Below are positions 21,340 through 34,116 of a stretch of 64,000 nt of DNA, piece by piece. The stretch spans positions 1 through 64,000 of the forward strand of contig JAJTUP010000031.1 in assembly GCA_021399435.1 (NCBI GenBank). The letters are read 5' to 3'. The notes below the pieces were generated by a model. It was not told the origin of the DNA, ran no database searches, and saw only the letters and a list, made by a program, of their open reading frames with translations. Position 1 is the first letter of the stretch, and each line of letters starts with the position of its first letter. The stretch is from Diaporthe sp. PMI_573. Its lineage: Eukaryota > Ascomycota > Sordariomycetes > Diaporthales > Diaporthaceae. The position numbers and the translations under genes are program-made.

Positions 21340-22793
21340 AGAAGAGCTTGGGATGATGGGCAGCTTGAGGAGCAGTCAAAGGGGTGCTGCCTAGGTATGT
21401 GCTAGATACTACAACACGACATTACACCCCATTGTCAGACTTTCCAGGGTCCTGAGGAATATCCTTGGATGCACAATTTCCGTCCCTCGCAGCCCGACGT
21501 AACTTAGGTGTTCTCAAAGTTTTCTTTTCACACTGCACCGTAAGCACGAGTTTGCTGGACGCACCGAGTATCAACTCGGCCTCCGGCCATTGGAGTTCTT
21601 GCTTTTCTGAAAATAATACAAATTGGGTTAGGTACATCGATGTCAAATCAACAAATCGGTCTAGCTCGCAAACCGGGTACCGAAACTCTATTTGATTTTT
21701 ACAGGGAACCACGGTGCCAAGACACTACCTACCAAGTATCCGGTCTGCAGAAAGCCCACTTATTAGGCACATGGCGGTAGATAACGTTTTGATCCTCCGC
21801 AGATTCCGCACCTGTGGTGCAGTAAGCAAGCCTCCTACGTCGATCCGAGGCCAAGTCGGCGCCTCAAATGTGATGTCTCAGCCCTGACTACCAGCTCCTG
21901 CGAGGGAACATGCACGGCACTGAATCAGCTGCTGAACACATACCTCGGCGCTGAGCCGATCGCAATGGGGTGCTGACTCGCCCAGAGCTGACCGCACACC
22001 CCAGCCTGTACATGCATTCGCGAGCAGGTCAGAAAAAGAGCACATTCTGCTCAAGGGCTACGAGCTGTCCACGAGCCGCCTTTGTTGAGGCGGTAGATGC
22101 AAGCCCTGCCCATGTGGTATCAGATCCGAATCCAAAGGGCATTCATCTTCAGGTCCACAGGTATGAGTCCCGCTATTCATCAGGCCATCTGATGACTAGC
22201 AGTTTCCTCGGCAGTCTCGGGAAAGTCATAATCTGCCGATCTAAGAAGCGATCACAACCAACCGGAGAAAACACTAGCCCAGCAGTCGTCAACGGAAGAG
22301 GATATCCATTTTTCCGATGAGCGTCGATGAAAAGCGGCTCCCGCCATGACGGAATAGTCTTGGTCTTGCCCACAGCCATCGTGCATATCCACTACCGCGA
22401 GGCTACCGTCAATAGTAGACGCCACAACTCCCGTGCGGCTATGCGGGTATATGCTTTCGGCGCATGACCAACCAGGGCATCATCCCCTGCAATCCACCGT
22501 TGGCGGTTTCACGATGCTCCAGCTTTCCGTCTGGTGTGGTGTGTCTTGTCTCCAAACGGGCTAGGATGCCAAGCCCAATCTGGCATCCAAGACTGGCATG
22601 CCTGGTTGTTGAGTCAGTAGGGCGCTCGCTTTCTGGGCTAGGTAGGGCTAAATAAAGATACCCTTAGAAATTCATTCGGGAACATGCGAGCCTCCGTGTC
22701 GATAGAAAATGAAAAAGTTGGCCTGTGCCAACCTTCTCCTCCATGAGTTCGTGATAGCTGGTCCTGTGCTTCCGAGAATGCCCATGTGCTGAC
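21340..22793. other. divergent intergenic region
   Basis: About 1.45 kb between the BBE-type gene and the membrane-protein gene. Several short frames (for example 21970-22320 plus and 22173-22379 minus) overlap one another and show no family motif. Composition is near 52% GC with no tandem repeats. Presumably two promoters. Confidence 0.45.
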
Positions 22794-24173
22794 ATGGCGC
22801 CGCCCTTCTCATCGCCCCAAGGCAACGCGCCGCAGACGCTGGCTGCTCTGTGGTGCCTGGTGGCCGTGGCTTTGGTGTTTGTTCTCCTTCGGCTCTATAC
22901 CCGCTACAAGGTGATAGATGCCATAGGAATAGATGACCACCTCTTCAACGTCGCCTTCGTGAGTAAATCCGATCTGCAGGCATGTTCCGATTGGTCGTGT
23001 ACTGATAGTCCCGTGTCCCGAACAGGTCCTTCTGGTCGCCTACTGTGTTTTGATCACGATATCCGCCTTCTACGGCTTCGGGCTAATTCGCGACGATGTG
23101 CCTGATCCATGGGATCGGTCAATGGTAATCATTCTCACAAATGCCGGCCAGACCGTCGTCGGGGTTGCGGTCTGGGTTTCAAAGACCGCTCTTGCCTTTT
23201 TCTTGCTGCGCATATTCGGCGCCTGTGGTCGGAAAACTCGGTGGACTATCATCCTGCCGCCTGTTCTTCTGGGGCTGTTTGTGACGTCCGGTCTCCTGGC
23301 CTTCTGGCTCGAATGCCGACCGATCTCTTTCTTGTGGGACCGGCTGAATCCGGATGGAGTATGCGGTGATAATGCCGTGTACTTGAACCTCATCGCGGCC
23401 ATCCTCAGCTTTATGTGTGACTTCATCTTTGCGGCCCTGCCGTGGTTTACCCTGAGGAAGATCCAAAGTAAGCACGCTGCAACACGTATAGATGATTCTC
23501 AACTAATTCTTCCACCTAGTGCCGCCTCGGGAGAAGAACATCGTATTATATAGTCTGAGCCTGGGAATTTTGTAAGTCTGTTCTGTTTTTGCTGTCAGAA
23601 AGGATCTCGGATTCCACTCGAAAAACCACACAAAACGCTAACAATTTTTCACAAAAGTGCTGGTGCATGTGGGATAATGAGAGCAGTAGAGCTGCCATCC
23701 ATGTCCGACGGCGAATATATGCGTAGGTTATGAGACACCTCAACAAGCTGACCAGCAACTTTGTTCACTAACCTTGTGTCACTTTAGGCGATCGAGCAAC
23801 ATTGATCATATGGCATGCAGCCGAGCTTACAGTCACCATGGTCGCCATTGGAATACCAGTTTGCCGCCCCTTGTGGAAGGGTTGGGTGAGTCGGCTACTG
23901 CCAGGTGGCGAGGAAGACCAAATACACTCGGCCAGTTACTACAGTGGTCAGCAGAGGACGATTGGAGGTTCCGAAATGTTGCCCTCTAAAGGAAGTGATT
24001 CAAAGCCGAGGTCGAAACCCAGGAAGGGTAGTAAGGGAAGCAAGTCTCGGCCCAGTGATATCATCATCCACACCGACGACATCGAGATGCTTGACGCACG
24101 AGATTCTGGGAAGATGGATAGTACCTTCGGCGGACATACTCCAGATAGCTGGTCATCTTGGAGCCGTGTCTGA
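22794..24173 (+). CDS. SAT4/rhodopsin-like seven-helix integral membrane protein
   Basis: About 369 residues in five exons: 22794-22958, 23026-23467, 23520-23571, 23658-23722 and 23788-24173; all phases close. The N-terminal outside segment is followed by WCLVAVALVFVLLRLYTRYK (helix 1), a GIDDHLFNVAFV loop and further helices. Family landmarks are GFGLIRDDVPDP, SKTALAFFLLRIFG (helix 3-4), FWLECRPISFLWDRLNPDG, NLIAAILSFMCDFIFAALPW, PREKNIVLYSLSLGIL and WHAAELTVTMVAIGIPVCRP (helix 7). The C-terminal tail is Lys/Ser-rich and cytosolic. This is the fungal 'rhodopsin domain' (SAT4/PTH11-related) family. It has no retinal lysine pocket that I can identify, and its function is usually unknown or sensory. 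It lies beside the redox block. Confidence 0.85.
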
Positions 24174-24530
24174 TTCTCGACACTAGCTCACTTTTTTCGA
24201 TGCCCAACTCGGTGGATCCCCGACTTGGAAGTAAATATTGAATTTTACGTTAATGATAATGATCAACGCATCATTGACCTGCCTCGCGACATTATCAAGT
24301 GAGGACAAATCCCCTCTCGTGAGCCACACTAAATCCATCTTCTACTTGCTTCCCAACCAATCTGCAACCCCAGCCCTCTCATACGAGTTCGCCACCATGC
24401 TACTCGGCTTGAGGTAAAGCACATTGAATATTCGGTGAGGGTATATGTTGCCCAGCCCAAACCTATACACCTATGTGAGAGGCTATTGATGATAAAAGAA
24501 TGTACTGCTGCCTATTTAGCTATTTCGATC
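24174..24530. other. convergent intergenic region
   Basis: Three hundred and fifty AT-rich bases of presumed 3' untranslated sequence; nothing else seen. Confidence 0.5.
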
Positions 24531-26089
24531 TCAAGCTGTCTTCTTTTCATTTCCCTGTCCAGAGACTCTTCTGTATAACGCACTTAATTGCGTTGTGGAA
24601 AATAGGATCCAACATAACACCATCCGCATGAAAGCAGATTCCATCATTCTTTCCACAGTCTCCTGGTCAAAGGACTTTGGACTGATTATCCCTGTTTTGG
24701 CATCTTCAGGATATGCTCTTTGACTCTCCACAAGTGTCGGAATTGAGTTTTCTTGCGAGATCTCGGACACGGTATCTACGTATCTCTCCCGAAATGCCGA
24801 TCGCTGACTGGAGAAATACAGTCCCGCTCGTTCCAAATTCTGTCGCGATAGTTCCATTGGCTCAGTGGAATTGGACTGGTCGACTTTGCCAAGATCTCTG
24901 GTTCTGGTAGCATTGAGGTCCCCGGACTGCTGAAGCTGTGGACTGCTGATGTTGACTGGCAGTGGACGCGGAGGTTCTGTATATGGAATCGGAGTTGACA
25001 CTCCTTGAGATCCCGCAATATGTGATTTCGTGGGCTCTACACTCCCAATGGTGCGGAATATTGGAATATCTGCGTCGGGGAGTTCCACTGGCACGGCGAT
25101 CCGATTTTCCAGCTGCATGGCATATTCTAGCCCTTGAGCCTGTTCATCAAGCGGCCATCGTTTCCCTTTATATCCCCCAACAAGAGTTGTTGAGACATCC
25201 TTTCCGGTTCCTCGGGGGCTGAAGATCTTCTTTAAACCCACTTTCATGCTATCGCTAACACTGTATAGCTTCCCGGACACCTCAACATGCCTGTGAAATT
25301 GGAGATCAGTAAGCCATTCGTGATGACCATTCATCCCCTTCACATGGAAAGGGGCTGTATAATCTAATATCACGCCCTTTGAACACTCCAAATGGCCGTG
25401 TTTTTTTGTCGAACTCACATAAAGAACGGTTGCCCATCGTGGCTGTACGCAAAGGCCGTATAAATCCTGTGACTGTGTAGAGGGTGTTTCGCAATGTCGT
25501 TCTCTGTGATTTCCCAATTGATAATCCTGCTGTGCCCGGGTTCTCTGTCACTTTTGAAGGTCCACCGGCTTTCACGGGGAAAGTGCTTTTCGACGCCAAC
25601 GCTACCAAGGGAGGCCCCAAAACCCGCAACCTCAGCCGACGGATGCAGACTCTTGTGCTTTGACACATGCATCTGTGTCGGGGTGCCCACAAGATATTTT
25701 GGCCCATAATAGTCGGTAATCGAAAGCGATTGTGACGAAGATGGTAGTTGAGGATCATGGTACTTTGAAGGGCGTCCATCCAATTCGTCGAGAGTCAGTC
25801 GAATAGTTGCCTTTCTCAGCTTACAATCAATTGGTTGTTGGAAGCTCAGCTCGAGGTAGACAATTCCGGCCATGGAGTCATTGGATCCGAGTGTGCCCCA
25901 TCGACTCTTTTTAAAGAGTAGTCGGCAATCAACTTTGACTTTCCCGATGACCCTGTGTCCAAGAGAAGGACTTGTTGATCCAAGATTGGCGAAGCGTGCA
26001 AAGTCGTAAGATCCTCCCTTGCGTTTCCACGCTCGGGAAAACAGGGGATCATCTTGTGGCATCGCGGGATGCTTGCTCTCCGAAGTCAT
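24531..26089 (-). CDS. unknown fungal protein, beta-rich N-terminal half
   Basis: About 476 residues in two exons: 26089-25419 and 25290-24531. The intron at 25418-25291 has a GTGAGT donor and TTTCACAG acceptor and keeps frame (…PFFM joined to HVEVSGKLYS). The first half alternates hydrophobic strands (HRVIGKVKVDCRLLF, GIVYLELSFQQPI, KATIRLTLDE), suggesting a beta-sandwich-like domain of the kind seen in arrestin-like or C2-like folds, but I do not recognise the family. The second half is polar, Pro/Ser-rich and low in structure, and ends with one hydrophobic stretch, MRMVLCWILFSTTQL, which could be a membrane-associated helix. No catalytic motif was found. It is divergent from the large unknown gene at 26619. 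Confidence 0.7.
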
Positions 26090-26618
26090 GATGAGTGTTT
26101 GACAAGGCTCTAAGAAACATGGACGAATTCCGGGTAGCTGGTAAGTGATTCAAATATCTAACTGGGCCCCACTTGGCTGACATGTATCGAACTCCATAGT
26201 GTTGTATAACGCGGCCTTATCTGAGGCCTGCCGAGCATCCACTAGCCTGCCCGAGCTGGAGCGAAAGCCGCAGTGTTCCCGGATACGGCTCCCAGCTGAA
26301 AAGGGGTTGACGTGGATGCCTGTCGCCTACTTTACCTATGATTAAAAAGGAAGGTGTCACAAGCAAGTAAAATTGTTGCTTACAGTACGAAGCAGGGATG
26401 GCGGAGCGGTGGCCCATTTATAAGGGTGTGCTCGGTCTTACTGCATATCGCAGGCTCACAGCCTCATTAAAATCCCGCGTGAAGGTGTTTGCTGTGATCC
26501 CGAGCTGCCGAATACATTTGCATTCCGTGCGACCGTTTGCCTCTGTAGCTTCACACGGGTATTCACGATACAACACTCAAATATTATCCAGCTCTCCCAT
26601 ATCATTCTATGGCAGGCA
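26090..26618. other. divergent intergenic region between two unknown genes
   Basis: Five hundred and thirty bases serving two diverging starts. No recognisable motif beyond general promoter-like AT-rich patches. Confidence 0.45.
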
Positions 26619-29600
26619 ATGGAGCGCCTTCTGGACGATATGATGGCCCAAGAACATCGTCCGAGCTGGATGAGAGGAGAAAAGGAGACGTACTGGGACA
26701 GCTCTCATGACGAAAGAAGGCACTGGAAACCATCAACTCGGGAGACGGAGCCGACCTCCATCATGAAACGAGGCGGACACAATCACAACCGCGATGCTCG
26801 CACACTTGATCTTTCTAATCAGCTGGTTAGACACGTCCCTGGTGCATCTCGAATAACCTCGCTTAGAAGTGCTACGACTCGAGAGAACAGTGAGGGCACA
26901 AAGCGAGAGAGGGCTGAAAAGGCTTCAGGACAAATGAAATCGCAACTCGAGGCAAGCAAATTTCAGTCGGTATTCAACGGCGAGGACCCGCAGGATATCA
27001 CGGTGCATCTCGAGCTGCCAATTGCGGATGACTTCGAGGAAGAGCTCGAGAGCTTCGGCTTATTAAGTCGCTTGGGCAACTTTAAGGCGGCTTTTGACTT
27101 TTTCACGGAGCATCTAGAATATTACGTGGGCCATCCCTTTGTTTTTGTTCAGTATGCGAATATGTTGCTAGAGATGGGCAATTACCGGGCCTTTGAGCAG
27201 TTGGATGCGGAAAGTGTTTTTGGAGTTGGTAAGCATACCGGTCTCTTTACTACCAACGATGGTCAACCTAGATGGTATTGATAAATTTAGCTCCAGACGC
27301 TCAGGAAGATGAACTCAAGCTTCTGCACCGCCAATGGAAACTCCTTCACGCCATGTTCCTGATTCAGCGAGAGGGTACGATCAACGCAGCATTAGAAGAA
27401 GCCCGACGAAATTTAACGGAATGTAAATTCCGAGCAGACGCTGGGTCGACTGAGGTCTGAACTTAGGATTTCTGTGTGAGATTCATGAAGCTGAACATGC
27501 CATAGATCCAAGTTATGTCCTTAACGCTGCGCATATGCGCATACGTCGAGCTTGTCTTCCCAGACTTGTTCGAAGAAAATCTTGACACACACATCGATGA
27601 ATGGACCAATTGGCAAGCGCTACTGAGAAGGCTTTTGGCAGAAGGCCGAGTCTGGGGTGAGTCAAAACTCCCACCATGCATTCTGAGAACCAACAATCGA
27701 AACTGAGAGCAGTGTTAGATTTTCGTGATATATTCGCTGCAGCGTATTCGCGGATCCGACCAGGAAGAGAGCATGTCAGGGTTTTTAATATCTCCTACGA
27801 CCATCTCCATGAAATGACAGACCTTTGGCGGAATGATGAGGACGACGAATCAACCATCTTGGCCCTGCTGGACATGATAATGTCAGTGGTGTTGCATTTG
27901 GATATATCCAAAGACATGCTGGACTCATTACGAGTGCCTTTGCAGATTGCAAATGACTGCGCAGATATAATTAGGCTGAAGTATCCGGAGTCAATGAACA
28001 CGCGGCCGTATCTCAGGTGGGTCCTGGTGAAAGCGGCTGAGTTCGGGTGCCTGGGGAAAAGGGGACTCACGGATCCATTCGTGGAGCTACTTCAAAACGT
28101 GGAGGACTTCCCAGGAAAGTATTTCTCGTATTCAGATTGGATTCGTACCTTGATATATGTGCCTCGTGGCATCGAAAACCCGGGGTGGTTCATGCCGCAG
28201 GCTTCAACAGAAGCAAATGAGCCACTCCTCGCGGCCCTGAACTCCGCAGCGTTGCTCCAGGACTACCCAACCCAAGCTCTTTGCTACAGACTATTGATAC
28301 TACGATCAAACCAGCCGCAAACGCTATTTCAGGAACTGGAACACCTACAAGGCCGTGTGCAGGGCGATCGAGAGGGATGTCTTCGGACACGGCTCACTAG
28401 TTACCTCGTTTACAAAGAGCGTGCAGAACAAGACTCGCTTCTTCAGAAGCTCAGAACAATCAAGGAGTGGGAGGATCATCGGATTATACGAGATCCCTAT
28501 CTTTACTGGGCCCGAGACTCCATAATGAGAGCTCTGACACGACGATCTCGAGGGCCCAATATTACTATTCCTGGCCCGAAAGTTGATACAGCATACATGG
28601 AATGGCTTCCGAAGAAGGTGAAAGCTGCCATTGAAGAACAGTATGGAGTGAGGACGCAGGCTACGAGTTGGCGCCGTACGGCCATGGACGATCATCGGCC
28701 CAGTGGCAAGGCGAGCACGGTTCCAACGTCATCTCGTCCAGCTACTTCAGTTCAAATCGATTCAAAGCACGAACAGAAAACAGCTGTCAAGTCTCATGAG
28801 GAAATGAAGCACAAGTCCGGCTCGAAGCCTGTGGCGAGCAAGGTCAATAATCGCAAATCCTGGCAGTCACAGGAGCCGGGAGCGCAAGAACCCGAGAAGA
28901 CGAACGTCATTCGTGGCGCGACAATTGAAAGGGAAGTTATAACACACTACAGAGACATTGATCACGGTATGTTCTTGAGCCCTTCTCTACGCATATTCAG
29001 AGGATGGTCCTGAGCATCTGCTAGAACAACACAGGACTAAGCACCGACCGAGTGCCTCCGCGCTGGAGCCGGCCTCACGCATCATTTGAGTCTACCAGCG
29101 CACGTGGTACATCTCAGCGAGTATTTCAGCCTCAAATGGAACACATGAGGAATAACAAATCTAATGCTTTTGCATCTGGGGATGCAGGAGTGCCAAATCA
29201 TGTGGAATCTACCGTTTATTCTCGAAAGAAACAAGGCACTACGAACTCAGCCTCAGTGAGCAAAAGACCACACCAACATCGTGAAATCGAGGAGCTAGAA
29301 ATTGAGTCTGTCTCAGACGAGTTTGAAAGGCATCGAGGAAGAGGCAGGGTAGCATCTGGAGCCGACGGTCTCACAGGCAACCACACCAAGGAAGGAATCA
29401 CCACAACGTTTGAGGCAGTTGATGAGGAGGGGGAGCAATCGAACTTTTCATCTGAGGGTGAAGACAGTGAAGGAGGGGCTCTGGTTCCCATTGGATACGA
29501 ATTTGACACATCCCCATACACAGGCTTGAGGGATGAGACTGAGCTACCTCTACATGATGGTATACTTGGTGAGGGATTGACTATGGAGGAGCAGATGCCC

Positions 29601-30002
29601 AGGCGGGAAGGGGAAAAATTAACCCATTTTCCAGCCGCGATGAGAAAGGATGAGGGTGACCTTCCATCATTGCAACCACGCAAGGGTAAATCCAAGGGCC
29701 GGCCTCATCCACGCATTGTCAGATGTGAGGTACAGACCGTGGATACCATAGATGGTCCCCTAGAAGCGCTTCCTGAAGCGACAAAGGGGCAACTCAGGTC
29801 GGAGCAGACGAAGGCGGCACATACGTCTCAGATTTCCCAGCCAGGGCCGCACCCAACAAAGCCGCCATATGAGGCGAGTATTGAACAGCGAATCTCCAGG
29901 AGTAAGCCTCCAGCTGCATTTTTGAGAACATTAGAAGTCGTGGATTCTGATATTTTGATTCCAGAACCCACAGTCACTGACCCTGATTCTGACGATGCTT
30001 GA
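26619..30002 (+). CDS. large unknown fungal protein (about 1046 residues)
   Basis: Five exons that close in phase: 26619-27228, 27291-27454, 27506-27656, 27719-28966 and 29035-30002. The N-terminal 100 residues are charged and disordered. A helical region follows (LESFGLLSRLGNFKAAFDFF, FVQYANMLLEMGNYRAFEQL, LLHRQWKLLHAMFLIQREG, RRLLAEGRVWDFRDIFAAAY) running to about residue 640. The C-terminal third is long, polar and acidic, with Glu/Ser and Lys/Gly patches. The helix-pair pattern with LGN/MGN turns resembles a TPR-like solenoid, but no canonical repeat could be counted. Joining exons 2 and 3 needs a GTCTGA donor and a CCATAG acceptor, after which the reading GSTEIQVMSLTLR is smooth. Proteins of this sort occur in multiple copies in filamentous ascomycetes as uncharacterised genes; the function is unknown. 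Confidence 0.75.
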
Positions 30003-30484
30003 CGTTTGATATCCTACTGCCTCCACAACATGGTCTGACGGATCGAGAAGATTTATTTGTTTCAGAGTTGAGGGCCACAATAACGACATCTCTCTGGACC
30101 AGTTGACTTGAATATCTTGTTGCTTGTAGCTTGTACCTTTCGACAACATCTCGGGACGAAATAATCCTGAGACAGAGCCAACCATTTGGATGAAAATAAA
30201 CTCGACCGGTTTAGGATCCTTCATATCCATGGTTTCAAATATGGTATAGCTGACTTGAGTGAATGGGACTGCCAAATTCCCCACCTGTGGCACTACAAGC
30301 ACTTCAGAGAAATTATTCTCGGTGTTTGAGACACTTGCGTGTGCACATGAAAGAAAAATTGCTCGATCACAATACTTCATGGGGTCACCAGTTGTAATTG
30401 AAATCCGTTCTCATTCACCCAAGAAACAATATCTTGACGCCTACGACCGGTGGTGAGCCTCTGTTCTTGCCACGGCACGGCTAG
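30003..30484. other. intergenic, downstream of the large unknown gene
   Basis: Nearly 500 bases up to the fold-back element. Short frames on both strands lack family features. Confidence 0.45.
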
Positions 30485-31023
30485 ATGGTTTTCCGTCCGC
30501 CCACCCAAGACAAAAAAACAGCTGCACGTACCACCAGGAAAAAGGTATCTTTCTGACTAGTTAGTAGAAGCTCTACCCCGCAGTAATAAGGATAAGCTGT
30601 TTTCCTATTTATGCGGTACTTAAAAATATAAAGAGATGGCTTTTTGGCTTTTTGGCCCTCTGGCCCTCTGGCCCTCTAGCCCTCTAGCTCTCTGGCTCTC
30701 TGGCTTTCCGCCCACCCATTAGGCTTTCTGCCTACCCATTAGGCTTTCTTCCTATGCCCTTTGGCCCTCTGGCCCTCTAGCTCTCTAGCTATAGTATTCT
30801 TTAGCTAAAAGGCCAGAGGGCCAGAGGGCTAAATTAAAGCTAGAGAGCCAGAAGGCTAGAAAGTACTGTAGCTAGAGGGCTAGAGGGCTAGAGGGCTAAA
30901 GGGCCAGAAAGTGCTAAGGCTTTTTTGTCTTGGCAGGGTACCTTTTTTCTAGTGGCGTGTACAACCAAATTTTTGTACTGGGTGGGCGGACAGTAAATGC
31001 TGGGTGGGCGGACGGAAAACCAT
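30485..31023. mobile_element. fold-back / MITE-like non-coding element
   Basis: A perfect 23-bp inverted repeat marks the ends: 30485-30507 (ATGGTTTTCCGTC…) and 31001-31023 (its complement). Inside, the match continues imperfectly: both arms carry a CCAAGACAAAAAA stretch and a following GTAC…AAAAAGGTA segment. The centre is two opposed arrays of an 8-base GGCCCTCT unit. A TGGGTGGGCGGAC unit is also repeated on the right side at about 30979, 31000 and 31024. The whole 540 bases could fold into one large hairpin, and it has no coding capacity. A clear target-site duplication was not seen. The superfamily is unknown. Confidence 0.6.
30648..30911. repeat. opposed GGCCCTCT / AGAGGGCC arrays forming a palindrome
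   Basis: From 30648 to about 30786 the top strand is made of GGCCCTCT, AGCCCTCT and AGCTCTCT units plus two 21-base copies of a CCCATTAGGCTTTCT-type unit (30711-30752). From about 30811 to 30911 the complementary units (AGAGGGCC, AGAGGGCT, AGAGAGCC) run in the opposite sense. A short AT-rich stretch at 30787-30810 separates them as the loop. Confidence 0.75.
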
Positions 31024-34000
31024 GGGCGGGCGGACGTTGGCTGCCCATACGCCAGCAGTGGGTGCACGGAAGCCGAAGCCACTCACGGGTAAGCCGGAAT
31101 GTCAATCAATTGTTCGCCATCAGCACCTAGGCTGAACCGTCTTCCATCATATACAAATACCTGATTACTCAGTGGCGGTTGGGGGGGAAAAAATAGGCAA
31201 GCCACGCTAGCTATACACCGTTCTGGACTTACAAGGCTACACGTGCGGTGCGGCAGGCAAAGCCTGTCCTCAGTTTAGTGTCGCATGAAAAGGGACTCCT
31301 CTCTCATCCAAAGCTGCGTGGCTGAGCCCCTTTCCCAAGTCCTTCCTTCGAACAACAAGGGCTAGTGTCAATATTCCGGCGACTCTTGGCGCCGTTTGGG
31401 ATGAACTCTCGTTCCTCCTCTAAGCACTTGCGGTACTTTGGAGCCTATGCTCACTCAGCGAGATGCAGCCGCCGGTCTGACGTCGTTGCTTGCTTGTGAG
31501 ACCGCGGCACAGCATGACATGGCCTAATTTCAAGGGGTCCCGACGCTGCCGGTCGCCTAACTCTTTTGTGACTGATCTCGCTGACGCGAAGAGATTCGAG
31601 GCCGGTCGATGAGGGGAAAGGAAAGCTGAGTTGGGAGGTCCGAGGTTGACCAACCAAAAAAAAACCCCAGATTGGCGGTCTGTTTTGCGATCGCCTCGGT
31701 TTTGGTTCTGGGTGCCAACGGGCGTGGGAAAGCGTACTTCTGTGGCCTCCAACGCCCAGCTGTAGCGCCAGGGCCGGCGCAGCGGTGACTGCCGGGATCT
31801 GCAGCGCCACTTCCGTGTGGAGGAAGTCGGGAGGCGGAGGTCCCGCCGAGTTCGGATGCTGAATTCTGGTTGTCTGGGTATCCACACTCTCCGTCGGCAG
31901 CGGGACTGGGCTCACCCGTGCTTAGCTCGGCATGATGATTGGAGATGGACATGATGACCGTATATGCTCTGACTTATTAAACTCTAGCATTGCAGCGAGC
32001 AGTGAGGGGGATAACATCAACAAGAGTTCGAACTATGATTTGTCCCTATCATTCTTGGCTTTGTTGACAGGTCAATACGTTCTCCGGTCAACATGTCCAC
32101 GTATCTTGCGCTGAGGGGATAAGCTTCCAGGCTGCTGCTAAGGTTTGGGGCACTCCGCCGTGTTGCCCTGGGCGGACGCTGGGCTGACCCCTGAAACGCT
32201 CCTCGAGTCCTGCGAGCGGTCGGCAAGCCTCACATCTGACCCTCTGTCGTCAGCTGGGAAACTTCTGGCGTGAGTCGAGCTGCACCACCTGGCTGGCAAG
32301 AACAGAACCTTGTGGTCCTATCAGCCTCTGGTCTGGGCGTTCGGTTTGCCCATCTGGGTAAAGGCTGGACCAGATTTGTGCTGCGATGCGACTGGCCTAC
32401 GCCCGCCAGCCCTCCGCCAGAACCAGAGAATGACTCTCCGCTGATCGACAGAGAGGTGAGTGTAACTGTTACTGCACCGCAGTTCCACCCCACGCTACCG
32501 CGTCACGAGCGGCCGTTGGAGCCATGTTGGCGTGAAGGTGGGTGTCTGAGACATCATTCCACCGTCTAGTACAAGACATCGGTTGTACCCTCCCTTCCTG
32601 GAAAGAACCCATGTGCTCAACCGTTATCTTGTCCGAGTCCTTGTGAACTGTCGAGCACCAGTAAATGGCGAACCAGCCACCCACGGGTTCAAGGCGTGTG
32701 GAAAATCACGATAACAGATTTTTTGCTTGCCACCTTGATTGCAAGGTCAAGGAGAGGAAGTATGTCGTCAGTCTCGGGGAATTCTCTGTTTTGTTTCTCG
32801 AGTTTTTTTTTTTTCTGTTTTTTTCTTCGCGCGTTCTCCACCCCTACCTGTTTTAAGCAGTGGTCAGTGCTCATGATGTGTAAATCTCCTTGGAATCTTG
32901 CGGTATGAGTGGATGGCGGGGGGCAGAGCCGAACCCAAGGTTGCATTGTACACTAGATCCGCTCGTCGGGCGCGAAAGGGCGAGGTCATGACATGCCCCA
33001 CTCCATGCCCATCATACTCGGGCGGTAAATCAGACCACGAAAACGCAAGGTCTTGTTCCCCAGATTCTGTGCTGTTGGCGTTGTTCCACAGACGTGTCAC
33101 GGCGTTCGTATCCGGCACTTGAAGAGCTGCTGGGCCCAGGGCGCATGAAGCCCCGGGCTTTTGGGAAATCAAGGAAGGTGTTGAGGTCAATGCCGTGACG
33201 ACAGCTGAGAACCCGTCCGGGCGTCGCAAAATCAGTGAGACAGCGCCAGCAGGGAAGACTAGCCAATGCCAAGCTGGAAATCAGGTACCCATCTTGGCTC
33301 CCACACCGGCCAGACCCAGGTCTCCTCAGCCCAACCCACAGCTGGCACGGTACTTCCCTGTCCTGATTCAAGGTACAGGCGAAAAGAGATCGCCGCATCG
33401 CTCCTGTGAGCTGTCAATCCAAGGCTCTCACCTCCCGTAGATATGCCGGGTGATGGCATCCACTCAACTGAGGCCCAACCCCACCCCAGACGACACCCTA
33501 TTCTACTGCAGCGCGTTGGGTGTGCAACAAGGGAGTCACCGTAGTCACAGAGACGGAGTAGATGATCGCATTGGTAGTGCAGTGCATTGACCGAAGTACT
33601 GCGAAGACAGCCGGACAATCAAGCCTTGACTCACGCCAACGCTTCCGGGATTAAGAGGCGACCAGCGCCGTCACACACTCGCACACTCGCGTACAAATGC
33701 GAGTGCACGCACATGCACTTTCGATGCAACCACAGCGATGAGATCACGCTGCAACCCGCTCTAGACCACCTCACAGTGGAAGACCCCCTCGGCAGCCCTC
33801 CGTTGCGGCCTGACTCATGCATGCCCTGCCTCGCTGGATTCTGGAATAATAAGCAAATTCAATACGCTCATCCACATCTGACCACGGCCCTGCAAACCTG
33901 CATACGCGCCGATCCATAAAAAGAAAGCTGACGACCCCCAAAAAATCCTTCCGCTTGGAAACTTCGGGTCGCCCTGGGACTTATATCCACCATAACAAAA

Positions 34001-34116
34001 CCGGATCAACACGACACAAAAAAAACAACGGAACTCTGTATCAGTTCAGGAAAACTTGTCAGAGAATCAACACTCAAACAGAACGTTCACGACACATATT
34101 TCCACACACACACACA
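31024..34116. other. gene-poor stretch upstream of the small unknown gene
   Basis: About 3.1 kb. Overlapping frames on both strands (for example three at 31420-31952 minus) are typical of GC-rich non-coding sequence, and none shows a domain. There is a poly-T/TTTC tract at about 32805-32824 and a CA microsatellite just before the next gene. Probably a long promoter and 5' leader. Confidence 0.5.
34102..34116. repeat. (CA)n microsatellite directly before a start codon
   Basis: CCACACACACACACA runs directly into the ATG at 34117, so it lies in the 5' untranslated region of the small gene. Confidence 0.8.

Noticed and set aside
30654..30911. CRISPR-like array
   Set aside because: The units are 8-base, contiguous and opposed, without spacers, and the genome is fungal.
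31420..31952. Three overlapping minus-strand frames
   Set aside because: All three phases are open together in a GC-rich stretch, a sign of non-coding DNA.
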